A DNA stretch of 64,000 nucleotides, taken from assembly GCF_022682495.2 (NCBI RefSeq), contig NC_071391.1, positions 114,063,195 through 114,127,194 on the forward strand, read 5' to 3'. The notes beneath the pieces were generated by a model. That model was not told the origin of the DNA. It made no database searches and saw only the letters and a program-made list of their open reading frames with translations. Position 1 is the stretch's first letter, and every line of letters starts with the position of its first letter. Both the position numbers and the translations under genes were made by a program. Shown piece by piece: positions 24,391 through 35,175 of the stretch. The stretch is from Desmodus rotundus. Taxonomy: Eukaryota; Chordata; Mammalia; Chiroptera; Phyllostomidae.

Positions 24391-24817
24391 AATGTCTGTG
24401 TGGACCATACTCTGGGCCTTCTCTTCATTTCCATTATGAGAGTATAAGCATCACGATGGTAATCCCACCCTGTTTTATCTATTACAAGTTGATAGGCATA
24501 GTGGAAGTTTAGTTAATACTGTGAAATACACCATATGTTGGAGTGGTAATAGAATCAGTTGGTATTTTAAAACTTTCTACTGTTTTCAAGATAAATGCTA
24601 CTCTCTGAAATAACTTTTTAGTAAATTTTAGGAGTAACTATCTCAAAATATGTTAAAAATTTCTTAAATTATTGTTAATACTTTGGTATGTTGAAATAAA
24701 CAATAAATATATTACAAAAATTCATTAATAATCATGTGACAGCATTAGAAATTGTACATTTATATGAACAGATTAAAAAGAAACCTTTTTCTAAGGAACT
24801 GGAAATTATCATAAATA
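24391..24817. other. Unassigned AT-rich stretch
   Basis: No recognised gene or repeat. Confidence 0.5.
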
Positions 24818-25058
24818 CATACTGTATCTTTTTTATTTTTATTTTTTAAACAAATAGATTGATTTTAGAGGGAGAGAAGAAGGGGTGAGAGTGAGAGAGA
24901 GAGAGAAAGAGAGAAGTTGACTCATTGCTCCACTCATCCATGCATTCATCAGCTGATTCTTGTATGTGCTCTGACCAGAGATCAAACTTGCACCCATGGG
25001 GTATAGGGATGATGCTCCGACCAACTGAGCTTCCCGACAAGGGCCATACTGTATTCTT
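24818..25058 (-). mobile_element. Older bat tRNA-derived SINE with target duplication
   Basis: The SINE body is 24831-25044 and reads on the minus strand. The head is 'ggcccttgtcgggaagctca' with an A-box-like 'agctcagttggtcgg' and a B-box-like 'ggtgcaagtttgatctc', ending in a GA-rich region and an A-rich tail. The flanks are 'catactgtatctt' (24818-24830) and 'catactgtattctt' (25045-25058), a target-site duplication differing by one base. It is related to VES but has a different body. Confidence 0.85.
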
Positions 25059-25069
25059 AACAGAGCTAC

Positions 25070-25090
25070 TTTTTTTTTTTTTTTTTTTTC
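25070..25090. repeat. Poly(T) tract
   Basis: A run of about twenty T followed by 'cccaaaaaga'. It could be the tail of another retroposon whose body is unrecognisable. Confidence 0.6.
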
Positions 25091-27371
25091 CCAAAAAGAG
25101 ATGGAGATTACATACTCCTCCATCTTAGAAATGTGAAAATGACTTGCAATACCAGTTGCATTTTTTCTGAACGTGTATGTCATTGATTCTTAATTTAAGA
25201 AAAGCTGAAAATAACCTTCCATCACATTTATCCCATGACACATAATTTCAGCTATGAGAATTAGTAACAGAATGAGTGACAAATGATGGGGAACCATTGA
25301 CAGATACTAGTAATTATATGTGCTACCTTGGTTATTCTGTTCTGTCCAGACTTCTCCATTTCACTTTGGCATCCTTTACACATTAAGCTTATTCATCCGT
25401 CTTGTAGGAAGATGGAAAATTGCGTAAATGGGTTGTTCAGCTGTATTTAGCACTGATAGAATAGAAATGAGCATTACCGTTAAAAGTATATATTAGAGCT
25501 CATCAGTAGCGATATGGGCTGCATTACCTCTCTTCTCATAGGAAAGCCAGTTTTTTTCTTGGGCAGAGTGTTCCAAATACTGATGAAGAGCTCTTTCCAT
25601 TTGAAAATTTCACACAATGGAAAAAGTAAAGAGCATGTCTGACTTCAGGAGAGGATGCACGTCAAATGTGATAGAGTTTCCACATTATGTACTAGAAAGG
25701 TAAAACTTTTGAGGAAATATGTCTTCCACCTAAAAATATTTAAAAACCAACAGTCAGCAATTTGATATAATTGGAAGCAAGAACAGCTAGTAATCTCCTA
25801 TTTTATAAACAATATAAATGAAAAAAACTGTGCATGACATGAGATACTTTGTAATTACTATTTTTAAGACATTTAATCATTTAATCTATAATTTTAAGAT
25901 CACAGTAATTGCATCCTAATTCAATGTCACTGACCTTCTAACCCTGTCTGTCAGCTGTCAGTTTCATTCCAAGGGTCATCGAATATGCCACTTTTATGCA
26001 ATAAAATTAGTCTGTATCTCACCAGTTAGGGTTCTCATCTACCCAAAGGGATAAAAACCTGCTTTCCCTGTATCAGTGTCATAGAAAGCATTCCCATTTT
26101 GATCTGGTCAAAATAGGACAAGCATCAAACATTGGTAGAAAAGAATCTTTATACAATAGTCTAGCCTACCTCTTAGAGAGAATGCAGGAAAAGAAAACAC
26201 AAGACTAAGTCTAGCAAACCTTTTCATTGTACGTGTTCCACAATTTCATAGGGCAGCTATTTTTTATGAAAGGTGACATTATAAATCAGACACAGAATTT
26301 GCCATGAGTTTAGGGACATCGACAGTCTTATTTATGGGTGTGCCTAGACTACCACATGGCACACAGAAGGAGACTTAAAAAGTGTTCAGTACAGGAAGAA
26401 TTACCCACGCTATATACGAGGAAGAGAGTGATATAGGTGACTTCAAAGCGCTGTTAATTAGGAGCTGGGATACAGGGAGGAGAAGGAAGAGAGGATTGCA
26501 GTGGGTGTCAGCCACGCCCACATCCCCCTTTACACTCTTGCATGTCCTTACCCTCCTCAGGCCTCATCTAATGAGCAGATCTGACCAGGATTTTCAGGGA
26601 ATACTATCGGGTTCCCCTTTTCCACTACACTGAATTCTTGTGGGAAACATCATTGAGGATGTTTGAGTTTTTACTAGACTGGCTGACTTCTGAGAAAGTT
26701 AGAGTAACAACCAGATATTGTGCTGCATTTGAAAAGGAGCCCATGAAACAAGAATGATGGTGGTCCTCACAAAAAAGCCTCTGTTCCTCTGCAGGTCAAT
26801 GCAACAGCATCATTTGTGGGATGAAATGTACTGCTATCACTATGATTATAAGTCTTCGCTTTATAGAAAAGTAAATAACCATTAAAACGTTTCTACTACA
26901 CTTTAATTCTTATTGATCTTTCAGTTTCTGTTTCACCTATGTATTTCTGGATGAAGTACAAGGAGTTCATTTTCTGTTCTTATGTGTCAAAGGAACTTTG
27001 AAAAAAAAACACCACATATGAATGATTGTATTTGTAAATATTTAAATACAATTAATACAGTTAAACTCTGGCCCTGTTTTCTCCATTTCAGAATGCCTCC
27101 ATATTTCCTGTTTACTCTCCAGTCTTGCACCAATATTCCTCAAACAAGGGGCCACACATAAGTTTTTTCCCTTGAAATCAGAACTGCAGGCAACCTGAGA
27201 CTGGAGACTTGCTACCATTCTGTCTGAGAGGCACCTCTTTATTTCTCCCAGTTCCCTTGAGGCAGTGAATGGCCTTCCCAATGAAACGCAGCTGACTTCC
27301 TTTGTGCGGGTTAGCACCCGTTAATCATCTGCTTGCCTCTCACCAACGGCCTGTCACCAAACTCTAGGGAC
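25091..27371. other. Unassigned stretch, 2.3 kb
   Basis: No gene or repeat was recognised. Short frames (83-114 codons) include one that merely reads across the SINE to its left. None shows a domain. Confidence 0.5.
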
Positions 27372-27544
27372 CGGTGGTTGTCAAAGTTCAGTGTGCTTTA
27401 GGAATTGCATGGGGAGCTTATTGGAGGTGCGTATTCCAGGACTCCAATGCAACACATTCTGATTTGGTAGGTTGGGCTGTGCATTTTTAACGAACACACA
27501 GACTGCTGCAGGTACAGATGATTCTCACACTTTGAAGAAGTTGC
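27372..27544 (+). mobile_element. MER5A-type MITE (hAT-Charlie)
   Basis: It begins 'cggtggttgtcaaagttcag' and ends 'gattctcacactttgaag', the imperfect inverted ends of MER5A. Internal blocks 'gcatggggagctt' and 'acattctgatttggtaggtt' are in the expected order. It is non-coding. Confidence 0.75.
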
Positions 27545-28604
27545 TGCTGAGAGTTTTATCTGTCCGGGGACATTGCTCTCCAGAGGCTGCTGCTAGCTCC
27601 TCCAGCACTAGCTCGGTCACAGAGGGTATAACTGTTATCCCCAATTCAAGAATCTTGGACTGTTTGGACCATCAAATTACCTACCCAGCTCCACACGTTG
27701 CTTCGTACTCTCCTGTGTTTTTTGTTCTGGAAGCCCTGGAGGTACTCTGAGCAGAGGGGTTGGTTCTAAAGAGCAAATAAATCTATGATCTAGAGATTTA
27801 CATGGGCCTCATTTACATCTCAATGGGAACATCATATGGTTCTTGTCTCAGAGTCATTCATTCCCCGAAACCCTGAAATTAATTGTAACTCAACTTCTCA
27901 ACGTCTAACCATGACATTTTTGCATAATAAGCAAAATATATAGTTAAACACCTTCCAGGGAAATCATCATATTCAGTTGTAAAATAGAAATTTAATTACA
28001 TTGCTGAAGCTCTGGGCTGGGAGGTTTGGCTTTATATAACTTCTGGCAGAACATATGTGAAGATGGTGTGAAATTGCTTCAGGGTATTTTCCTTCCGTGA
28101 GAAATTACAGGTTTCATAATGCAAACCAATTATTTTCAGGAGTTATGGAAGTAAGGTTAATAGTCATTCTATAACATATATAATACTCATATGATATGTC
28201 ATGAATAGTGCTGAATTTATGTACCTTGCCGTGAACCAATACTGTACTTGTAGAGTAAGAACCCAAACCAATGCACCCATTATTTTAATAGGAAAGGGAT
28301 ATTTGAGAATTTGCAATAAAATAAAAATGATTTTCTCACTATACAATACTATTAGTTGTCATGAACACCAGGAGAAGAGAGGATTTTCACAAGTGAACGC
28401 TGTAAAATTCATCACTTTTGTCTGTGAACTAAATAGGCAACACGATGTACTTGTTGAGCGTATATATTGGCTTCTCGGAGGGTTTGAGTACTCTGTCACT
28501 CCCACCCCGCACGCTTATTCACAACAACCAAATCACGACTCCTAATCAGTGGGGCCATTTGAGATGTCATGGAGGGAAGAAGGTATTGTTCACGGGGTTG
28601 AATT
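27545..28604. other. Unassigned stretch
   Basis: No recognised repeat. The plus frame 28201-28545 (114 codons) has no domain that I know. Confidence 0.5.
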
Positions 28605-28965
28605 GCAAGGCCTGCTTTGGAATTCCCTGCTGAGTGACCATGGGCATGTCACTTAACTCCCTGAGATTCCGTTTCCTTTCCCTGAAGTGAGTGAGTGGGG
28701 CTGTGATTTCTAAAATGGTGTCTAATGTGAAGTTACATGACAGGTATCAGAAGTCCAGCAAAATAAAGGTATTTTAAAGAAGACACAAACCAGGAAAGAG
28801 ATCATCAATTTCTTAGCTTATAAAAAAATAAAATAGTGATAACAATGTCAACTGTTTGGTTGTTGAGATTTAATGAGGACAACGTAGGTAAAAACAAGTG
28901 GCAGAAAGGTCCATAATATAATTTGAGAATGCAGTGAGTGCTTAAACATCATTACCAATATCATC
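28605..28965 (+). repeat. MIR SINE, sense
   Basis: 'gagtgaccatgggcatgtca' then 'cttaactccctgagattccg' and, further right, 'gttgagatttaatgagga' plus 'gtgagtgcttaaacatcatt' follow the MIR order. An insertion of non-matching bases separates the two halves. Confidence 0.75.
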
Positions 28966-30035
28966 ATCACCTTTATCATCAGTCTATATTATTACTCGTA
29001 TTTTTTGTGTTGTTATGGCATTCGTTACTGTGAGAAAATTTGGTTACTGTATGGAAAATGCAAAGCCTTGATCAGCATGTAATCTGGATGTCTACCTGAA
29101 CGGCTAAAAATTTTTCTCTCATTCAAGCTGAAATTGCAACTTTTCTACGGTTGTGTTTCTTAGGGGAAATCTAAGACATCTGCTTCTGGATGGATGCAAA
29201 GGCTAAAACCATTGCCTCGCTAGCAATTGTACATCTTCCTATCTGGAATTCAGGTGGAAACAGAAAGACAGAAAATGAAAAATGATGAGTTATATAGAAA
29301 AGTTACCAGAATTTCTTCAAGGTAGAATAAATGTAATTTGCAGAATGACTGGTCAAGAAGCAAGGTCTCTGCTACCACTCCCTCAGCACCCTGCCCCATC
29401 CTCACCGTAGACTAAGAAGCTGTCTAGCGGACTGCCGACGTAAGGAAGAGTATCTCTGAGAGGACCGAAAGCTGTTCCTTAAACACGTTCCTAAGTTCTA
29501 AAAGTCAGATTCCTTCAACTTGAAACAATGAAATAGAATAGAAGCACATTTTGGATGTACCGCATAGTGGAGAGGAAAGCCATTTCCGAGGGTAATAAGG
29601 GCAGCAAAGGCTAACTGACTGCACTGCTCGGTAATTGACAGCTCCCCAGCACTGGCAGGAGGAGCCAGGTTTTGATTCACTGCATGGACAATGAAACTCT
29701 GGGTTTTCCAGATCTTTATAAAGCAGCCACAAATCGATGAGTGCTTTGTTGAAGAGAAACATTTGAACTCTGAAAGACTGGGCAAGAGTCTGGATTGAGA
29801 GGGAATATTTCCACAGGGCAAGAATCCTTATCTGATAGAAACTGGGCATCAGGTGTGCATCACTCATCTCTTTCTCTTTGGCTATTTCTCTTTCTCCCCA
29901 ACTTACAGATACCCCACTCCTCTTCTGCCCAGCCAAAGAGAGAAGAGTTAGCGAAGGCAAGATGAGCTAAGGATGAAAGGAAAACTGTCAAGGGAGACTA
30001 AGGTGGCTGTGGAGGCACAATTATTTCTTAAAGTT
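28966..30035. other. Unassigned stretch holding the longest open frame
   Basis: The minus frame 29960-29505 (151 codons) is the longest in the window. Its residue mix is cysteine- and serine-rich, with no repeat, signal peptide or known domain. A second minus frame overlaps it in another phase, so it is probably chance. The surrounding sequence matches no repeat I know. Confidence 0.3.
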
Positions 30036-30165
30036 TAACCTGAAGATTTTATTATATATAATACATGTATATTACATAAAATATAATATATCTATACCTG
30101 CATGGTATGTGATACATATGCATTACATGTGTGATATGTGATACATATATATTTGAGATACATAT
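30036..30165. repeat. AT/TACA-rich simple repeat
   Basis: A degenerate alternating purine-pyrimidine tract (tatata, tacatatg, gtgatacata units). Confidence 0.7.
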
Positions 30166-30639
30166 GCCAAGTAATAGAAAAATAGACAATAGATAATACA
30201 TACCTGTGGAAGTGAGGAGAGAATGAAAAAGAGGAAAAATGACTAGTTTGATTTTATTTACTTTACCAACCTTTATGTTTACATTTTACCAACACTATGT
30301 ATTATTAGATATTAGATTCATTACCAGATTTTATTTTCCTTTTAAAAATGATTCCTAATGCTATTTTAATTTAAAGTCATTTGATTTCCATGAGTGAATT
30401 AAAGGTATTTACATATGTCTTGGGAGTTTCATCTTTTTTCTTTGTAAAGTTTGCATAAATGAAAACCTGAATGTGTGCCAAAATGTTAATGACAGATAGA
30501 TGAATGGTGTAGTTGACTTTCGATTTTCTTCATTGTGCTTATTTATACCTTTAATCTTTTAATCATAGCTACTATCTTCTTAATCAAGTAAACAGATGAC
30601 AATGACATGTCAGTGTTCAGTCAAAATTCATGTATCTCC
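30166..30639. other. Unassigned AT-rich stretch
   Basis: No recognised gene or repeat. Confidence 0.5.
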
Positions 30640-30780
30640 ATGCATGTTAAGCAACTGTAATGTGTCAGGCACTGAGATAGTTGCTGGAAACAGAGGTACA
30701 AATGAGACATAGTGTCCCTTCACTTGAGTCCAATATCCAGAAGGGAATGCAATGAGGATTGTAATATCAGTATTTACAAG
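30640..30780 (-). repeat. L2 LINE 3' end, antisense
   Basis: 'gtaatgtgtcaggcactgag' and 'atagttgctggaaacagagg' with 'acaaatgagacatagtgtcc' follow the reverse complement of the L2 3' end. An A-run at 30790-30805 follows but belongs to neither clear element. Confidence 0.65.
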
Positions 30781-30822
30781 GTATTATTTAAAAAAAAAAA
30801 AAAAAGAAGAAGAACAATAGAC

Positions 30823-31037
30823 ACACTGCTTGGTGTATCCCAGTGGATTGAGCGCAGGCTGTGAACCAAAGGGTTGCCGGTTATTCCCAGTTAGGGCACA
30901 TGCCTGGGTTGCAGACCAGGTCCCCAGTGGGGTTGGGGGGGGGCAGTGAGAGGCAACCACACATTGATGTTTCTCCCTCTCTTTCTCTCTCCCCTCCCCT
31001 CTCTCTAAAAATAAATAAATAAAATCTTTTTAAAAAA
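30823..31037 (+). mobile_element. VES SINE (bat, tRNA-derived), sense
   Basis: The tRNA-like head has an A-box region 'tatcccagtggattgagcgc' and a B-box region 'ttgccggttattcccagtta'. The body is 'gcacatgcctgggttgcaga' and 'aggcaaccacacattgatgt', followed by a CT-rich region and the AAATAAATAAATAAAATCTTTT tail in order. A G-run (30930-30945) is an expansion of the usual GTAGGGGG block. No convincing target duplication was found. Confidence 0.92.
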
Positions 31038-31093
31038 GACAGTGGGAAAACCTGCTTCCCCCAAAAAATGTAATATCTAGAATTTGACATATA

Positions 31094-31221
31094 CAGGGTG
31101 GGGCAAAAGTATGTTTACAGTTGTTCATATGAAAAATAATATAACAGTTAATAAATAACAATATAAGAATAAACTGTGTTTTGTGTACTCACAACTGTCA
31201 ACCTACTTTCACCTCACTCTG
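31094..31221. mobile_element. Mariner-type MITE, about 128 bp
   Basis: The left end is 'cagggtggggcaaaagtatg' and the right end is 'acctactttcacctcactct', which is its imperfect inverted repeat. 'gtttacagttgttcatatga' pairs with 'gtactcacaactgtcaacc'. A TA lies just outside the left end. The A/T-rich centre has no coding capacity. This matches short mariner MITEs known from bats. Confidence 0.8.
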
Positions 31222-31527
31222 TGTATATGTTGCTGAGGGCAAAGGCACAAATTTTGTAACCATGACCAATTTGATAAATTACAAATTATTTGGTGTGGAG
31301 AAATAGGCTAAATGATGGAAAGATAATTTGAGAAGATTAAAAAAGAGGTATGCAGCAGGTCAAAAAGGGTGCATGCCCACTTTCCAAAATATGAAGGAGA
31401 CTATTCAAATGTGTTCTATAGGCATCGAGGAGCTGCCGAATGCCCGTATGTTGACAGTGACCTGATCAAAATCACCACATGAAAAGAACAAACCAACTGA
31501 GTTACATAGAATGGTTCCGTCCCTATA
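31222..31527. other. Unassigned spacer
   Basis: Medium-complexity sequence between two mariner-type elements. No repeat was recognised. Confidence 0.5.
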
Positions 31528-32194
31528 CAAGGTCTGTCCAGAAGGCATCCAGCCATGTAATATGAAAATTAGAGACATTTATTGAAGAAGACACAAGAAA
31601 CAGTGTATGAAGGCAATGATGCCTCAGTCCCTTTCAAAGTCATCATGTTGGGACCTCACACAGTTCTCTCAATGACCATCAGCTGCCCTGTCACATTTTC
31701 CTGACTCATCGATGATCTGAAATTTCCCCTTTCAAAGGTGATTTTAGTTTTGGGAAAAACCAGAAGTCACAGGACACCAAAACTGAGCTATAGTCAGGCT
31801 GAGTCACCTCTCTGGTTTGATGTTTCCCCCAAATCTCTGCATGAGACATGATACATGAGTGAGCATGTTGTCATGATGAAGCTGCCAATCACCAATTGCC
31901 CATAACTACAGCCTTCTAAATCATTGGAATAGTTTATGTAGAGGAATGTTCAAGCTTAACGCAAAATTTGATGCAGATTCATTGCTCCACTCGCTCAGGC
32001 ATTTTGAATGAGATGGCCACACGGTACACGTGCTCGCTCAATCTCATCTACCACCCCACTGAGTAGTAGGGTGAAGTCATCATTGTTCACACATGCACAT
32101 TTTAGTCCACTTGCCTTGGCTGGCAGGTTACATCAATGTCATGCAAAGTGTTCTCATTATATTAAAGTGGCTGGACTTCTACAGACAGAATCTG
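31528..32194 (-). mobile_element. Mariner deletion derivative, copy 1
   Basis: The right-hand terminal repeat of the sense strand, 'ccttctggacagaccttg', lies at the left edge (reverse complement 'caaggtctgtccagaagg' at 31528), next to TA. The other end, 'ggctggacttctacagacag' (32169-32188), is its inverted partner. On the minus strand the interior encodes a broken C-terminal transposase piece containing 'FFPKLKSPLKG'-like codons. At about 670 bp it is roughly half the size of a full mariner. It aligns end to end with 62050-62775. Confidence 0.8.
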
Positions 32195-34082
32195 AATTGA
32201 TAAGACTGTGAAAGTAGAAAGCAATAGATCAGATATATTTAGGAGATAAAATCTGGAAAACATTCTGACTAATTGAATTTGGAGTATGAAAGGAGAGAAG
32301 TATCTGAAATAAGTCCCTTGTTGCTGCTTTGGTTGGCTAGGTAGACGGTTGTACCTCTCCTGAGAATAAGATGAAAAGAGAGCACCTGTTCTGCGAGGAG
32401 AGACTATTAGGCAAAATAGGTGGAGGCATTTACAAGACAATGAAGATATGGCTTAGGACAGTCACAGACGACATGCTTTTTAAATTGAGATTTGGGAGCC
32501 AATTAATTTATTTAGAAATTCACTTCTTTGATAAATACTTACGTGGACTGGTAGCCATAAAAGCCAAAAATATGGATGTTGTTATGCAAGGAAATATGTT
32601 AGAGAAAAACTTGAGAAGATTCCCCTAAAAAATATTATAGGGGAATATTTAAGGACCGAGATGAAAAAAGCCAAAGAAGAAAACTTATAAAGTAGTCAAA
32701 GAGGATGAAGGAAAACCAGTAGAGAATATTATCACACATCCTCAGAGGGGGTTAGTCAACAATCAACAGTGTCAAACACTAAAAATGTATGAGAATCGAA
32801 AATATTACATTGCAAATAGTACTTAGATTGTCATTTAAATCACAGCACTACTATTTTCTGTAGAGCAAATTTGATGAATCACTATTCCAGTATGGTAGAG
32901 AAATAAATGGAAGATGAGAAAGTGGCAACTTTTCAGAAAAAAAATTAGTTTTTTCAATGGAAGGAGAATGATCGAAATAGTTTCAAAAGTGGAGATACAG
33001 ATTTGAGGGATTGTCTTTTTGCATGTGTTTGCAACAAAATAACTGCTTGCTTGTTTGGTTTTTTAGATGTGAGAGAAGCTTATGTGTGTTTGAAAGCTTC
33101 TGAAAATGATGCAGTGATTATTTGTCCTTGTATTTACCAAGTGAAACATAAATCCCAGGGCAGCATCCATAGTAAAAACACACACCAGACACAGAGATGC
33201 ACACCCTCGGGCAGTGCTCCCTATCCAATCATTCCAGTCTCCTCGCCTCTTTCCCACTGCCCACACGACAGTTCTCCTCCACCTCCTCCTCCTTCCACTT
33301 CATTGTTGCGTCCTGTTCCCACTTTCTCCTCCTCCCTCTTCTCTTTTTCCTTTTAGTTTGCAGTTCAATTTTATGTTAAAAGTCAAAATGTTTATTGCCA
33401 TTGACTGTAAAATCTGTCAAGAGATCTCGGTTCTGGAATGATCACTTTACTTTAGAATCCCTTGTCAATCTTAGTATAGATTTCACCTTTGCTGAAACTG
33501 CTCATGCACGTCGCCGTGACAACTCTTGCCACTGGAGTGGCTGCTAGGAAACCACTTTGCCCTGTGAAAATGAAGCCGTGCTGTGGGTATCTGACTTCAA
33601 CCATAACTAAGAATATGGTACAACAAGTTTGTGCAAAAGCAATGTTAGGTACTCTGTTTCAACCTTATTGATGTACAAATAATGATTTGTACTTGCATTT
33701 GCATAGATAGTTTATTATTGTCCTAAATGAGCAAGTACAGTTCACATAATGATGATGACTTTGTACCAAATATTTTTGCTTATATAAATTTATTTTCAGG
33801 GCACTCTGTATTTTACAATTATGATATATTACAATATTTATTTTAAATGTTTAATAAAAATTTAAGTAGCAGGACCAAGCATTATTCAAATGTAAATTCA
33901 AATACAAGATAGTCAAGTCAGTTCTGAATAATTATTTTTGATTTGTGCATTGTGATAATTATAGTAGTTAAGTATGCAGATATGTATTTACTTCAGGTAC
34001 TAAAAATGGAAATAGTTTACATAGCCCCAAGGTAAATGATTAGAAATTAGAGATATTTTCACTCAGATCATACATCAATTGA
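32195..34082. other. Unassigned stretch, 1.9 kb
   Basis: No repeat was recognised. Positions 33270-33356 are a long pyrimidine tract ending in 'ttttag', like a splice acceptor. Positions 33170-33350 carry overlapping frames rich in S, P and L, an effect of that tract. Positions 33490-33600 are of medium GC. No known domain in any frame. Confidence 0.45.
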
Positions 34083-34600
34083 TATGATCATAAGATTTTT
34101 TTCTTTTTACCCTGTTGATGTGGTAGATTATGTTAATTGGTTTTCAAATGGTGTGCCAGGTTTGTATGGTTGAAATTAACCCCATTTGGTCATGGGGATA
34201 ATTCTTTTTATCGGAGTTGAATTTGATTTGCTAATATTTTGTTAAGGATTTCTGCATTTATTTTATGAGAGACATTGGTATGTAGTTTTCTTATCACTTT
34301 TTGTAATATCTTGATTCCACTTTGGTGTTAGGATAATACTAGCCTCATAGAATGAGTTCAGAATTATTCCCTCTGCTGCTATTTTCTGTACTAGATTGTG
34401 AAGAACTGATATCATTCCTTCTTAAATGTTTGGTAGAGTTCACCAAGGAAACCATCTGGCCCTAATACAAGGTTATTAATTACTGATTCTATTTCTCAAT
34501 AGATATAAACCTATTGAGATCATCTATTTCTCCTTGTTTGAATTTGCTAGTTTGTATCTCTAAAGAAATTAGTACATTGTTCAGTAATATAATTGTGAAG
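34083..34600 (-). mobile_element. Old L1 ORF2 (part 1), antisense
   Basis: The reverse complement follows the ORF2 stretch between endonuclease and reverse transcriptase ('ggtagagttcaccaaggaaa', 'ccatctggccctaat'). L1 text runs to 'ataattgtgaag' at about 34600, where it is cut by an insertion, and resumes at 34830. Heavily mutated. Confidence 0.75.
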
Positions 34601-34828
34601 TTTGTGGATATAAGACTGCCCAACTGGCTACACCAGGACAGGAGCCCCAAGTAGGCCACAGGGGGTACCCTGCTCCCACTGCAAGGCTGCCGAGCTTTGC
34701 CCACCAAGACTGAGCTGGAATCCCCTGACCCCATGACCTTCTGTGGGCCTGGCTAGCAGAACCAGCCCCTAGCCAGCACCCTTGGCAAATTGAGCAGCAC
34801 ACACAATTAAAAAAAAAAAAAAAAAAAA
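34601..34828 (+). mobile_element. Unidentified poly(A)-tailed insert inside L1
   Basis: About 208 bp of GC-rich sequence ends in a run of twenty A (34809-34828) and interrupts the antisense L1. The L1 text on the left ends at 'aattgtgaag' and on the right restarts at 'aactgttcag'. Both stand for the same L1 position, so they look like a worn target-site duplication. The body matches no SINE, 7SL, 7SK or processed gene I recognise. There is no AATAAA close to the tail. Confidence 0.65.
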
Positions 34829-34829
34829 G

Positions 34830-35175
34830 AACTGTTCAGACTCTTCTTCTATTATGCTTTGAATGACTGTGGGATAAGCAGAGCACCTTTCTCCATTTCT
34901 TGGCATTGGTAAGTTGTGACTCCTCCCCTTTTTGCTGGCTTAGCTCGGCTAGGAGTTCATCAGTTTCATGGATTTTGTCAAGACCCACCTTTTGGGTTTC
35001 TTGATATTCTGTATTGTTTTCCTGTTTTCAGTGCCAAGAATTTCTGTCCTTATTTGTATTATTTATTTTCTTCTGCTTGATTTAATCTTAAATTGCTCTT
35101 CTGTCTGTACTTTCCTAGGTTGGAAATATAGATTATTAATTTTATGTCTTCTTATCTAATATATGCATTATTCAA
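34830..35175 (-). mobile_element. Old L1 ORF2 (part 2), antisense
   Basis: It continues the L1 from 34600: 'aggagttcatcagtttcatg', 'gggtttcttgatattctgta', 'gattattaattttatgtctt'. These are L1 ORF2 blocks in reverse complement. The right edge is a 5' truncation. Confidence 0.75.

Noticed and set aside
24839..25183. 114-codon minus frame across a SINE and poly(T) tract
   Set aside because: The protein is the translation of a SINE plus a lysine run from poly(A). Not a gene.
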